A DNA stretch of 64,000 nucleotides, taken from assembly GCA_026874595.1 (NCBI GenBank), contig CM049306.1, forward strand, positions 14,283,019-14,347,018, read 5' to 3'. The notes under the pieces were generated by a model. It was not told where the DNA came from. It did not search any database and saw nothing but the letters and a program-made list of their open reading frames with translations. Each line of letters opens with the position of its first letter. The first letter of the stretch is position 1. Positions 23,352 to 35,610 of this stretch are shown here, in pieces. This DNA is from Sipunculus nudus (lineage: Eukaryota; Annelida; Sipuncula; Golfingiida; Sipunculidae). The translations under genes and the position numbers were made by a program.

Positions 23352-24038
23352 AAAATTAAGGCATTAAGGGGAGGCATTAAGGTTAAAGAAAAAGAACTGG
23401 GAAAGAGTAAAAGTTTCAGTAAGAGTAGGTGTCAAGGTTTAGTTTGTTTTAAAAATTTACCTTCAGTAGAAGACAAGGACCAGGAAGGTTCAAGTTATTT
23501 TTAGTACTCTGAGCAAACCCTTATTTTTTATGAGAGAGGTGCAATAGCAGCTACCAGCAGTTTACCACCCAAACATTGAATAAATATGTTTTACCAGGCT
23601 CCCATCAATTCATTAAATAGATTGTGAGTCATGGTTTTCATGGCTAAATGGCAGCTTAATGAAGATTTTCTAGTAGCCTGAGCAAGGGTACAAGGACACA
23701 ACTCAAACCCAAAGCAGGAATTAAGCTGAAGGGTCAGCAGGGGACATCATGAGTGGAAAGAAAGGTTGTATTGAGAACATCAGGACCAGCATGCGACAGA
23801 TTTACTCAACCCAGCCATAGGTATTGAAAGGAAATGAACAAATGCTCTGAAGGGGATGCCAGGTTAATTATAAATAGCAAGCAGCATAAAAGATATAGCC
23901 ACCCTCACTTACACCTCCAAGAAAATCATGAGAAAGAAGAATTGACTGTATACATTCATTTGTGTAATACACCTATTATAACATGTAGGACATAGTCCAG
24001 TAGGTTCAAGCAAGTAGATTAATAATCTGTATCTTTTC

Positions 24039-24041
<3 letters not shown>
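23352..24041. other. No recognisable gene
   Basis: A-rich sequence with 'gagtaagaggcaag'-like phrases also seen near 20410-20520, perhaps a decayed repeat. Nothing else. Confidence 0.45.

Positions 24042-24081
<40 letters not shown>
24042..24081. repeat. (TA)n microsatellite, 40 bases
   Basis: TA dinucleotides ending exactly where the CAGTCAACCTC terminus of the next element starts, as expected for an element that inserts at TA. Confidence 0.95.
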
Positions 24082-24084
<3 letters not shown>

Positions 24085-24702
24085 TCAACCTCAGAAGTGG
24101 TTACATTTCCGAGGTGGTCGCCTTAGTAAGGTTTGAATTTCAAGGGTCTTACTACAGCTTGACATGACTTACATTGCTAACATTTAGTGCTCTGTGGCTG
24201 TCATAGCTATTCAATGTAGTTGGAATTACTGATTATGTTTTCCAAATAAATCTTCATAATTAGACAGGAAATTAAGACAATATATGTTGCGTGTAATCTT
24301 ATTTATGAGAAAAAGTTAAACTTTCAAAAAATAAAATTTGATATCCAAGCACATCTTAAGTACAAATACTATTTTTAACAATGTTAAAATATGTACAATA
24401 AATGCTTGTATGATGTTTAAACTTGTTATATCACGAACAAACATTAGATAGCCACAAATCAAACAGATTTATTCTATTTGGCTGTGATATTTATAGGGAA
24501 ACTGATCCGTACAAAATTGCTGAATTTCACACTTGTCATGTACATCTCGTGCTTGCTGCTTGTCTTCCAGCACAGACATTTTCTGCTATTCTGAGGTTTA
24601 AATATATCATACAAAAAGCAAAAAAGGTTGGGACCATGAAAAATTAGTCATAATTTCGAGGTGGTCACTGTACTTAGGTGGTTGTTAGGTGAAGTTTTAA
24701 TG
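24082..24702. mobile_element. Probable mariner/Tc1-like MITE
   Basis: Left end TA|CAGTCAACCTC, followed by 'gaagtggttac' and 'cgaggtggtcgcc'. Near the right end are 'tcgaggtggtcactg', 'ggtggttgttaggtgaag' and a final 'ttttaatg|TA'. CAGTCAACCTC-type ends with repeated 'GTGGTC' motifs and TA target duplication occur in mariner-type MITEs of invertebrates. The right terminus (reverse complement CATTAAAACTTCAC) matches the left only loosely, so the exact end and class are uncertain. A 74-codon open frame inside has no transposase features. Confidence 0.45.
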
Positions 24703-24865
24703 TATTTATATATATTTCCATTAAAACTGGCATGTATTTCATTATTCAATCACATTTCAATGCTAATCAAATCAACAATCTTCAGTTTTTAACTGATGTT
24801 AATACAAAGCCTGATACAGTGATAGCACACAAATAATGAGGCTATTTATTTCAACCAATTTAGAA

Positions 24866-25075
24866 ATACCATCTGTTGACTTCAGATAAATCTTTCAGCT
24901 ATACATTTTTACATTATAAATCTGTTTAAAATGGCATCTAAGATAAGTTTGCCAAGATAAGTTTGAGACAGCCATCTGTTGAAGGTAGATAAACTTCAGC
25001 GATACTGATTAGTTTACATGTAATTGCATAGGGACTAATTCAAGGACAGCCATCTGCTAATGTTAGATAAGATCG
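24866..25075 (+). repeat. Three diverged units around CCATCTGTTGA...AGATAA
   Basis: 'ccatctgttgacttcagata' at about 24870, 'ccatctgttgaaggtagata' at about 24972 and 'ccatctgctaatgttagata' at about 25049 are each followed by sequence with 'cagc.atac' or 'tttatgttttt'. Spacing is uneven (about 103 and 77), so this is an old tandem repeat or chance clustering. Confidence 0.4.
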
Positions 25076-28000
25076 TGAGATTTATGTTTTTAATGATACA
25101 CGTATTTCTATTCCAAAGCACCATGCACCTGGCTTTAAAACAAATGTGTCCTAAAACATCATATCAATTATCAATTAGAAAAATGTTCTCAAAACTTAAA
25201 TAAGATGAACACTCCCCAGGTTGGCCACATTCTGACTGCAAATAAGGATGAGGCAAAGAGACTCTCTAGAGATCATTATATATAACTCATCACACAGACA
25301 AAGACAGGAATTTTAACAAGATTGCCCTGGAGCTCTTGTTGTATGAATATAAACCTGTAGAGCTGCAAATATTTCCTCATAACTTGCTGAAAAACTTAGT
25401 GAGCTACCTATTAAACAAGCTATTTCTGGGCCAGCCTGGGAGCCAATTGTATATGCTAAGTGTTTTCTCTTATCAACAAGTATAATCTCTGGCAACTGAT
25501 TCTAGATAAAATACTTCTTGGCTGAGAAATCCTCTTCCTGAAATAACCCAAGAGGCATTTCATATCTTTTCTTGTGCGCAGGTGCATACATACTTGCAGA
25601 AGCTCTATATCCCGATAACAAACCCTGGATTGCCTTCAAAATTTGTTTTGTTAGTATGAACATTATCCTGAGAGAATTACCCTGACTTACTCATTTATCT
25701 ATAAGAAACAGTACATTAAATCAACTTTTATATTACAATTACTTTGATGACTTCACTTCTGTTCAGTTCTATGAGCACTTTTTTTCTTTTTTATTGATTT
25801 TCTTATATAATAAATCTGCATGACACTGAAGCGACACACCTGAGAAGTATAATGAAAAATTATATTCCAGTAAACTTTACAGACAAAATAACTGAATAAA
25901 TACAACTCCTACTTAGTACTTTGTGGTAACTTGGAGCAAACAATATCACTAATTGAATGACCTTTAGCCTCACATACAATAAATAAACAACACTTTGTTT
26001 GGTTTTCATTAACAAAGACAAAAATCATTTCTGATAAAAAAAATTGCCAAAATATATTCTTGTCATGAGGAAAAAAAACTTTGTTTTGTAGGGCAGGTAA
26101 TTTTCTTCAGTATAACAATTTCTTGTCACAGAGTAACTTTTTTCCACCACAGAACAGAGAATCTTCTGGCATGTAAGAATTTCCTCTTTTGAATGAAATA
26201 TAAGTCTTACACCATAGGGCATGAATAAAAAGCTTTGACCAAAGAAATAGGAGCAAGAGGTAAAAAGACTGCCCCACTTCCACAGAATTCACTGTTTCTT
26301 TTTTGTTTGATTGAAGGATTTCTTCTCTTACAACAAGGAGAGGATCCACAGTGCTCTGTGTACCTTTAACAAGTACTGCTAAGTTTACTGTAACACAGCT
26401 TTTTTATGGCTTGTTTACTGTCTGAAAAGCTTGATATATATGGTAAATCTTATCATTATTCTGACAGACCCTGTTTAAGATGATCAATGGGTGTACATTC
26501 CTTTGAAAACAAGACTTTATTTCATCAACTGTGTTTTTCCCAGGATACAAATACCAGCACATATACCTTAACAGACTGATAACTCATAAAATAACAAGGG
26601 AAATCATCTCAGGTATATAACTCCAGGTACTCTTTGTTTCTTCATTGTTCTAATCCCGGACTTGATAAGATACACCTTGATAGAAGCCACAGGTCTGATT
26701 CGTTCTTTATATCCAAGATGACATTTAGGATTATTTCATTAATATTTACTTTGATACATTTCTTGGCCTTGAAAAAGGTCTGGGTCTTGATTCAGGGCTA
26801 GACTTTGAAGCAAGGGAGAAATGCAGGCTTTATAAAATATGTACAATCCAATGTATACTTTTTATCCTGATTAGAAGAAGTTATATGTTCAAGATGCTTG
26901 CTTGTTTGCATGGATTTGGGCAACAATTTAAATATAACCTACTGCTTATAATGGGCTCCAATATGTTTTGCAGTAATCCCGTGATCACAATTCTATTTTT
27001 TGGCTGGTCTAGAATATTGATATTTATTAATAATTATTGATAATTACCTATCAGCTTTTTACAGGGCTTTATGGAGTAACACTCAAAATGGGGCTTGTTA
27101 TACCTGACCTTTTTTGTTTTTGTCCATATCTTCCAACTTCTTTCACTGTATGCCTCTTGCAAAAGTACTGATGTGTCAAATTTGTGAAAAGTATTCATTT
27201 ATGATTATGTATACCTAATTCTTCATAATCAGCTTTATTATATACCCTACTGATAATAATAATGTCAGATGGTATTAAGAAATTTAAAATTATTTCTCCA
27301 AAGAACACTTTATGTCAAGTTTTTATCATTACAATTATTGGAGAAAAAATATGAAAACATTTAAAACTTTGTTTAGCATACTGTATCTATAATAAATGAG
27401 GGTTCAGGAGTAAGAATATATAAAGCTGTGACTTTTGTGGGATACATGAAACATTAATTATAGGCAGATAAGAAGGAACATCTTAATAACACAAGTCCAA
27501 GAAGCTAGAAACGGTATGATCTACAGAATTATTCTTTTTCAAAAGTACCAAGTAAGGAACATGAGCAATTAATAAGGATACACTTTCATTTAAGTCACTG
27601 GGTAAATGATACCAGGTCTGTTTTTTTTCCTGGATACTGTGTCACCTAATCAACAGCAGAAAGGAACTTATTACAGCCACAGGCCAGACACAAAGGTGCC
27701 AGCATCTGTCACTGAGGTAATCAAATGGTGGTGAGGTAGGTACAGTCCTACAGGTGTGGTAAGGAAGCTGGCTGCAGCCTGTGAATCTGGTAGCATCTTC
27801 AAGAAGACAAGGATATGAGATAATGCATGAGAGGCTTCAGGGTGCCGTCTCTGTTCTGCCATCAAACCAATCATAAACCTGGCCCCCGGGCCCCCTTCAG
27901 CATTAATCAGTTATACAACTATAAATGTCAAACTATGTCATCTTCTGAACACCGCTTGAGAGTTCAGGTAAATGCCATCTCTTGTAAGTTATGCCTTTGA

Positions 28001-31000
28001 TCTTACCACTGCATGATTCCAATAATCTACCATTGAAAAAATCTCTGCAGCCCTCAAGATGTGCTAACATATCACACACAGAAATTGTTTACTTTCCTTT
28101 CCAAATAAAAAATACCCTGTTAAAATAACTTGAACTTCACGCTGCCTGAAGAGTTAATATAGAAACTTGAGACATTTCTGTCTTTAATCATGAAGAGAAC
28201 AAGGTTTTTGCCCATTAGAAAATTAGTTTATCTTTGACCCATATTGTATTAGCTAATGTGTCTTCACTTTCTCATATTCTGGAAAGCAGCACTGATGGTG
28301 TGAAAATTAATCCCCAACCAAATTACAGTAAAACAGACTGGTTTTAGAGTCTATGTGTGGCACTATATTTTGCAGTAAGCTCTATCTGTGACAGAAAAAA
28401 ATGTCTGAGGCATATCCCCCTGAGGGCAGAGAGAAAATTTCTGTGCTTCAAGCATTTGAACAATCTTGTAAAGTATGACAGGCATTGAGAGCATAAAGAA
28501 TAATACATTATGATCACGATGAAAGGATGGAATGTAAAAATATTCTCATTTCCTAAAATTTGAAAAAATACATCCAGATTGATAATTAAATCCCTGGCAA
28601 TGCTTCATTTTTTCTGTTCTCAACATATTTTTATTTGTAATTCTGCATGTCTGAAAGCAGAATCATTATCCTCCTGTAGCTTTGAAAATAATTTGTACCA
28701 TTATAAAAGGCATATACAACCATCAGAAAATAATAAAACCAACATTCTCCATTCTTTTTTCTCATCTGTTTTTCCCATCAGGCTTCATTGATTGAATGTC
28801 ATGTAATGTGTGTTAAAATAACTCCCTGGCTTAGAGCAAGATTGAGTTTTCAATATCACCTTCAAATAAATATCTAGGCAGGATATGATCTGATGGAGAA
28901 CTTCAGCTCTGGTTGATCCTGGAGTCTTGGAACATGTAAATGAAGGCTTGTTCTTGAATCCCATCTGTGGATTCATCTACTTAGCCTTGGATTCTGGCCC
29001 AGCATGGCACAGTGAACTGAATCAACATGGACCACTTGGTCAGATTACATGGGCTGGGTCAGGGGCTTTAGATTTGTTGGCCATAGATTGGCCAGCCTGC
29101 TAAATCAACAAGTCACTTGTCGCAGCTATGTCCATATCTTGTCACTAAATGCTCATGTTCAGTAGTCTGTAGATCCTGATCTTCAGCTCAAAATACTGCC
29201 ACAGTCGCATCAATTGGTAACTGGCTGCTTCCCCATTTTATTCAGGATAAGCTTTAAGCAGCTTTTCCACATCAATGGGCTATCTAGAAAAAGACACTTC
29301 ATTTCTCATATCACAGCACCATTCTTGGTATAATGCAGATTAAGCAAATATATTTACTGGCAAAATGTCCACCAACATGTCCCTAAACTGTCAGAAACAA
29401 TGCTTTATTAAGAGATAGAAGAGGAATAAAACTGATCCTACCAATAATCAATACTAGTGTTGTCTAACAGCCTGATTCAAATGAGATTTTCCTGTGATTA
29501 TTACAACTGTTAGCCATTACAATCAAAAGGAAAAGGTTAAATTTTCCCTGAAGTATCATCATGGCCTGTGGATTACCACAACATATGTACTGAAGAAGAA
29601 AAAGGAATCTATAAGAAAATGGACCATGTGTTAACATGTTATTATCAATGCTAAATGCAAGATTTCCAGTTTTCTAAGTATAGGTCCAGGAAAAACCATA
29701 TAATTATGGCAGATAATAAAGGCAATTGGGTGAATTCCGGTGCTGAGATTAAAACATCCTTTGACAGAATCAGGGACTGATTGAACCAAGAACTATCAAC
29801 TTCAAAAGTATTAACACCTATTTAATTGATAAGGCCATGTTCCACCCCCTGCAGGTATACCAATGATGGACCTTGTGCTGGTAAAGGAATTATCAAAAAG
29901 TAAATTAAACTGGCTCCTGCTCAGACATACACTATGTCAACCACTCTGTCATCAGAATCAAGAACCCATGGTTTCACATGCCTTTTTTAACATTTCAGTC
30001 TCATTATCTTGTTCCTATCTGGTACATTAATGTCAATGTCTGCTGTCTGTCTTATCAAAGTGAAGAAGTGTTTTGTCTGTAGAGGAAACAAAACTCATAT
30101 CAGGTATCAGGAAATATGGCATTATCTGTTGGGACTTGAACCACTTAATCTCTAACAAAAACACATACAAAAAAATTTAAATGATGTTGGTATGATTGTG
30201 TTAGATCAAAATAATGCTAAATGCTTCATGCAGTAAAAATATGAAAGTAAATAAGTTACACTTACAATACAGCTCCCTTTTCTTACTTAATCACCTGTCA
30301 TATCCAGCTGTTGATAAAATCTCTGATCAGATGTTCCATATCATATCATGATAAATCAGTGAACCATTGGATTAGACGCACAGCTGACACCTTTAATATA
30401 CTTTTGATCAGCATAATTCTAATATTAATTGGTTGAACAAGTGCCTTTAAATAATGACTAAAAAGCTTTTAATAGTTGCAGAAAGCACAAGTTTACATCA
30501 AGTTAATACTGGTGTTACAGTGTGATATGGTGTGTGATACTTCAATTAAATTTAATATCAAATATTTAAACTTCAAATTAAACCATTTTAAAAGATATGT
30601 GTATATAAAAACTCGCAGTCAAAACTAGCTGTCTGTATCTAAATTAAAGACAATTAAAAATATGTTGTATCTTGATTTAAGAACAGCAGAAAGAAAACAA
30701 CTGTGAACATATTTGCATTTTTGTCCTTTGTTATTTATGTTCAGCCAAGGACAGCTATCTACAAAATGACTATATTTTATAAGTAATTAACAAGAAAAAA
30801 AATAATAATGAGTGCTTGCAAATTTAAATCAACTACTTTCAATACCACTACTACTATTATTAATTTTAAAGGCTCAAAAAAAGCTGGGAACATATTCTGT
30901 TCCTAAAAGACTGTATTATATATTCAAAATTTATCAAGTTTGATATTACAATATTAAAGTACCATAAAGTTATAAAACAAACAAGAGTTTTATTTTCTCC

Positions 31001-31148
31001 CCTTGGCATTTTGGATGATATATGTTCCAGTGGTTTTGAATGAGGTACAGGAAGTTCTGTTCTTAGTTGTACATGACTCTCATCCTTAATTCATATCAGT
31101 ATGTTGCCAGATAAAGACCTAAAGGTCAAGTGCCCCCTCTTAAACAAA
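25076..31148. other. Long stretch without recognisable gene or repeat
   Basis: Six kb of AT-rich sequence with no tandem structure and no match to other parts of the window. Short frames (for example 25313-25495 and 27671-27874 on the minus strand) look slightly more protein-like than average but have no motif and no convincing splice signals. A GC palindromic tract GGCCCCCGGGCCCCC lies near 27882-27896. This is the most unique-looking DNA of the window. Confidence 0.5.
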
Positions 31149-32302
31149 CTAGAATATGGGTAGTCGACAAGCGACTACATGTATCCGCCGAAATCAGAGT
31201 AGGACGGGTGAAGTGAGGCATGGATTGAGTGGCAAGGGGAAAAAGAGTTACATGTGTTACATATTAGAATGGATCTCTGCCAAGTAAACATGATTGTAGG
31301 TGGCGCCACCTGTTATTTGAACGAGAAACTATCCAGGATGTATATGCATGTCGAATTACAGGTAATTTGGTCAAATCACTGCAGAGATATGAGTTATTTT
31401 AACCCAAGGCAGACAAACAGATGGGCACTGTGCAAAAATGGCTGCAGGTGGTGCCACAATTTTTGTAAAATTTTTTTCCTGATTGGTCAAACGAGTCCAG
31501 AGATATAAGCATGGATGTCTACAGCGTGAACGTGAATGTAGTTGGCGCCACCTGTCATAAAATCAAGAAAGCTATGCGGGACGTATACGCATGCCGAATT
31601 TCAGGTAATTTGGTCATACCACTGCAGAGATATGAGTGATTTTAACCCAAGGCAAACAAACAGATGGACGCTGTGCAAAAATGGCTGCAGGTGGCACCAC
31701 CATTTTTGTGTATGTTACAAAGCTATCCAAGGGCTACATTTGTATAAAATTTTTTTCCTGATTGTACAAACGATTCCTGAGATATGAGCTTGGATGTATG
31801 CAGCATTAACATGAATGTAGGTGGCACCACCTGTCATAAAATCAAGAAGGCTATCTAGGATGAATACGCATGCCGAATTTCAGGTAATTTGGTCAAACCA
31901 CTGCAGAGATATGAGTGATTTTAACTCAAGGCAGATGAACAGATGTACACTGTGCAAACATGGTTGCAGGTGGCGCTACCTTTTTTTTTGTGTATGTTAT
32001 AAAGCTATCCAAGGGCTACATTTGTGTAAAAAATTTTTCCTGATCAGTCAAATGGTTCCCGAGATATGTGGGTTTATGTGTGGAAACAGATGCACAAACC
32101 GATGCTGGGCAGAGAGGAAAGGTCAGAGGTCAAGGCCACTTGGTTAGGCACCAGTTCACATGTGACACGATAATTTGTGTAAGTTTCTGAAAAATCCGTC
32201 CAGTAGTCTCAAAGAGTTCTCCAGAAACGAACGCCGCCGCTGCGGTGACGGAACCCGGTCAAAAACATAGTATCCGCAAAACTTTGTTTTGGCGCATACA
32301 AT
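31149..32302 (-). mobile_element. Helitron-like non-autonomous element 1 with internal dimeric satellite
   Basis: Read on the minus strand it ends in CTAG followed by T (CTAG at 31149-31152). Seven bases inside is a perfect hairpin, GTAGTCG (31160-31166) and CGACTAC (31172-31178) with a 5-base loop. CTRR plus a hairpin about 10 bases away and no inverted repeats is the classic Helitron 3' end. The interior holds about three dimers of two ~140-bp subunits, each opening with GTAGGTGGCGCCACC or a variant (31296, 31445, 31538, 31688, 31817, 31965). A perfect DR1 (AGGTCAGAGGTCA) is at 32120-32132. A GC-rich patch (32229-32250) and an inverted repeat (32270-32282 with 32286-32299) lie at the other end. 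The 5' TC end was not identified. No Rep/helicase coding sequence. Periodic open frames (31254-32147) translate the satellite only. Confidence 0.7.
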
Positions 32303-33003
32303 TAAGGACACTGTAAAACAGAGAGCTTCAGTAGCCTTGCTACATGACAAAGCATTATTTGGGGGAAGTGCTCCACTGATCTGTACATGGACCCCCAAAC
32401 CTAATGAAAAAGTTGGCACTGGTTTTACACACATTTGTGAGTATATGACTTTACTCATTTAAATCAAGTCAGGTATTAATCTACACAGGACCCCATTACA
32501 CTGCCAGGAAGTCATAGATCCATGGATTTTTTGTTCAGGGACAAACTGTATCTAGGCCTGGGGGCAGCCATAAAGACAGGGCCAATTTATTGTGTTAATC
32601 ACATCCTTTATCCCAAGCCTAGGGCAGGCCCACTTCCATAATTGAAAGTTGATTGTAGCTAAACCCTTGTCTAGGTTAGATTAGGGGCATTAGTCCACAG
32701 TATTTATTCATTCTCACTTGACAAGGACAGAAGACCCAACATTACCACTGCTTAATGGATTCTAAATGTGTCAGTAGAAGTCTGGAAAACCTTAAATAAA
32801 ATGACCAGATTTACCTCACATTAGTTTTCTATTATTTTAAACATTTTCCTAGGTTATAATAATAATTTGTAAAAACATAAATATTTTATTTTAAAAGACA
32901 GGGACTTCAGATCCTGAACCTCTTCCAATTTGAGATGGGAAACAGAGAATACTGACCCATCATCACAACAATGATCCAAATGAGAATAACATTTGAAGGC
33001 TAA
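32303..33003. other. No recognisable gene
   Basis: Between the Helitron-like element and the MITE pair. No open frame or repeat that I can support. Confidence 0.5.
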
Positions 33004-33313
33004 AGCCCCCAAAAAATTAAAGGTTTGGACATTTCTCAGGCTCAGCTGCATCAAATTTGACCTTATTTCTGCTGATTTTCCATGTAAATTTATCATTTTT
33101 GAGTTCCAGCTGTTCAGACAATTTTTTTTATAAAATTTTACTGTGTCATGTTGTGTTTTTATCTATTTAGCAAAACAATCCTGTAATTATGATTTTGTCC
33201 CTTGATCAAATGAATTTCATTGAAAACTTGTGATGAAAAGGTAAAAGATTTGCTCCCGAAACAGACATTTCTGAAAAAAGTGCCTGAGGAGCATACCTTT
33301 TTTGCTTTTGGAC
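33004..33313. mobile_element. PIF/Harbinger-type MITE, copy 1 (diverged)
   Basis: Flanked by TAA on both sides (33001-33003 and 33314-33316). Left terminus 'agcccccaaaaaattaaagg' then 'tttctcaggctc'. Right terminus 'gtgcctgaggagcatacc', 'ttttttgcttttggac'. Both are degraded forms of the terminal inverted repeat of the adjacent copy. Internal sequence ('cccttgatcaaatgaa', 'tttctgaaaaaagtgcctgag') also follows that copy. The TAA duplication fits the TWA target of PIF/Harbinger. Confidence 0.65.
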
Positions 33314-33316
33314 TAA

Positions 33317-33604
33317 GGCCAAAAAAAATAAAAGGTATGGTTCTCAGGCACCACCCGCGTCAATTTTTATCCCCCGCATCAACAATTTATATTTTGATTT
33401 TAATCTTTCAAGAAGATGAATATTACAATTTATGTAGTGCTTTTCCCTGTTTTGCAAAAAAAAATTGTTATTTTCATACTTTTCCCTGATCATATGAAAT
33501 TTTTATGGAGACACTCAAAAAAAGGTCAAAAATAAAATACTGCCCGCCTGCGATGATTTCTGAAAAAAAGTGCCTGAGAACCATACCTTATTTTTGTTTT
33601 GGCC
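33317..33604. mobile_element. PIF/Harbinger-type MITE, copy 2 (288 bp)
   Basis: Terminal inverted repeats of 35 bases (33317-33351 and 33570-33604) differ at three positions. They begin GGCCAAAA and end in GGTATGGTTCTCAGGCAC. The element is bounded by TAA at 33314-33316 and 33605-33607, a 3-bp TWA-type duplication typical of PIF/Harbinger. It abuts copy 1, the TAA between them being shared. It is less diverged than copy 1 and so probably younger, inserted next to it or into its duplicated TAA. No transposase sequence inside. Confidence 0.85.
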
Positions 33605-35114
33605 TAACATGGTTTTTTTTATAACATGACCAATCTTTCTTTTTTCATGAAAATCTGCTGAAAAAAAACTGCCAAAAGATCAATTAACTCACAAAAACCA
33701 TGTAAAATTATAAACTGCTGGAATCAAAGATGCTGTACGTAGTATCCCTAGACATTGGTCCAAACCCCTTTAAAAAAGGCCTCCTTCTTCTGAGACATAG
33801 GTCAAGATCACCAGTGTTTGAATGCCTCCAAGAACTTGAAACAATATGTTCACTTAATCCATGGAATAAATTTGCAGTGCTACAGATGTTTTGGGGTTCA
33901 CAAAACTCTAATATTACTGCAGATTATAATTTAAAGATCAAGGTCTATCAAGGTCAACCATCTTGAATTTCAACAGAATTGGTGTATCAAATGTGAGGGA
34001 AAATACGCAGTTCTTTGAAAGCAACTGGGTTGTCAAGAGTCCATTTTTCCAAAGATCAGAGCTTCCGCATCCAACCTTTCTTGAGATATTTTATGTTTGT
34101 GTGATTTTCATCCAAAATGGATTCAATCAAGGTCAAGGTCTCTCCTGGTAAAAGTCAATATTTCAAATAGACTTTGTCCACATGTAAGTTTTGAAAAAGT
34201 TCCATGAATCATTTTTTTCTCCCTTGCAAGGATTCTCAATAGTGGCTGTGCAACCATGCGGAAATCATATAGTACAAATCCCCAACTTTCAGTCTAGGGA
34301 TACAAAGATTTGATGACACTTGTATAGAAATGTGGGACATTTACAAGGATAAAGGTCAGAAATACAGCATGCAGGACAAAATGCATCATGACTTACTTTT
34401 AATAAACAACACAGAACATTATTGGTGGAAATGAAGGGTGGGCTGATATTTTTCACATTAATGCTAAACATGCCCCGTCTGCCCTCATGTCACTTGAACC
34501 TATAAATTAAATCTACAAATTCTGTCAGGTTTTTGCTATCAACAGGCTTGCCAATCAAGTCTTTTCTTTGAGCAACATTAAATTCATGAGGTATGTCCCC
34601 ATGAGAATGAACTGTGAAATGTTTAAGATGCCATGCCCTTCAATACGGATGCCCCTCTTTCTCATCAACGTGAATTGAAACTAGAAAACCTTATTTAGCC
34701 ACTGACAAATTGGTTCACAGCATGAATATGAGATGAAAGAAGGAAACCGGAAGATAGACAGAATAGAATATAATGCCATTCCACCCAATTTTATCACTTG
34801 CTAGTAAAACCAGCTGCCAATAAACTACAATCATCTTCAGAGCATGTGTGCAATCCAAACACCACACTTGTTACCAGAATTTACTTTTCTTGGTAGTGTC
34901 TACAGAATTTTTTAAGAATAAATATGGGATAAACTTTTCATGTTTTAATAAGTTATAAAAGAGCAAAAAATATGACATCCTTGCTTGTTATTATGAGTTA
35001 CATAACAGCAAAAAATAACAATCTTTCACTTCAACAAACAGAAAAACAAGTTTTTTCAAATAAAGGTTCCAATTTCATAAAAATTAATTACTTCAGATAT
35101 TTGTATTATTCGAC
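33605..35114. other. No gene; weak repeat traces
   Basis: 33607-33617 (acatggttttt) and about 33695-33706 (aaaaaccatgt) form a small inverted repeat. 33800-34145 carries 'aggtcaagatcaccagtg', 'aagatcaaggtctatcaagg' and 'ggtcaaggtctctcctgg', a very diverged version of repeat R7. Nothing else recognised. Confidence 0.45.
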
Positions 35115-35610
35115 ATAATCAGGAGCAATATTATGTTTACTCTTTCACACTATCAGTTCTGTTTTGCTTTTTACAAAAGTTTTCCAGCAAAAGCATCCCA
35201 GCACATAGTCTCAGCACCACGCATACGGCTGTTTAACACCTTGTTGTGGCTCTGCTTGTTACTTAACACAGGCCACGTGTGTCTGTTAACCATTACTAGA
35301 CTGCATGACTGAAAGTCAGATTTTGAGTGATAGACCCCAACGTGAAAGCCACAACATGCAATGTTTCAGCCAGCATGAACATGTATTACATTTTTTTTGG
35401 GCCAAGTCAGTCAATGCAGCACTTGTGGTCTGCGCTGTGTTTATGTTCACACCTGTAATCACACACGGTCAACTAGTTTTAACACTCGTGTACAGGAGGA
35501 AGCCATCAGTTTCAGGACAATATTTTGGCAGGTACCGATTTATTTTAAAGGGAAGAAACTTTTTTTGTGTTAATTCGACAGGCTTAAAAGGTGATTAGGC
35601 CCCTTTAACT
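35115..35610. repeat. Dispersed repeat R2, copy 2
   Basis: Matches 2749-3303 in the same orientation and ends 'gattaggcccctttaact'. Slightly shorter than copy 1 through small deletions. A 97-codon open frame across it is not conserved in copy 1 and is not a gene. Confidence 0.75.

Noticed and set aside
31254-32147. Three periodic open frames with the same repeated peptide
   Set aside because: They translate the satellite dimers; period and stops follow the DNA repeat, and subunit lengths drift out of frame.
35305-35598. 97-codon frame in repeat R2
   Set aside because: Not preserved in the other R2 copy.
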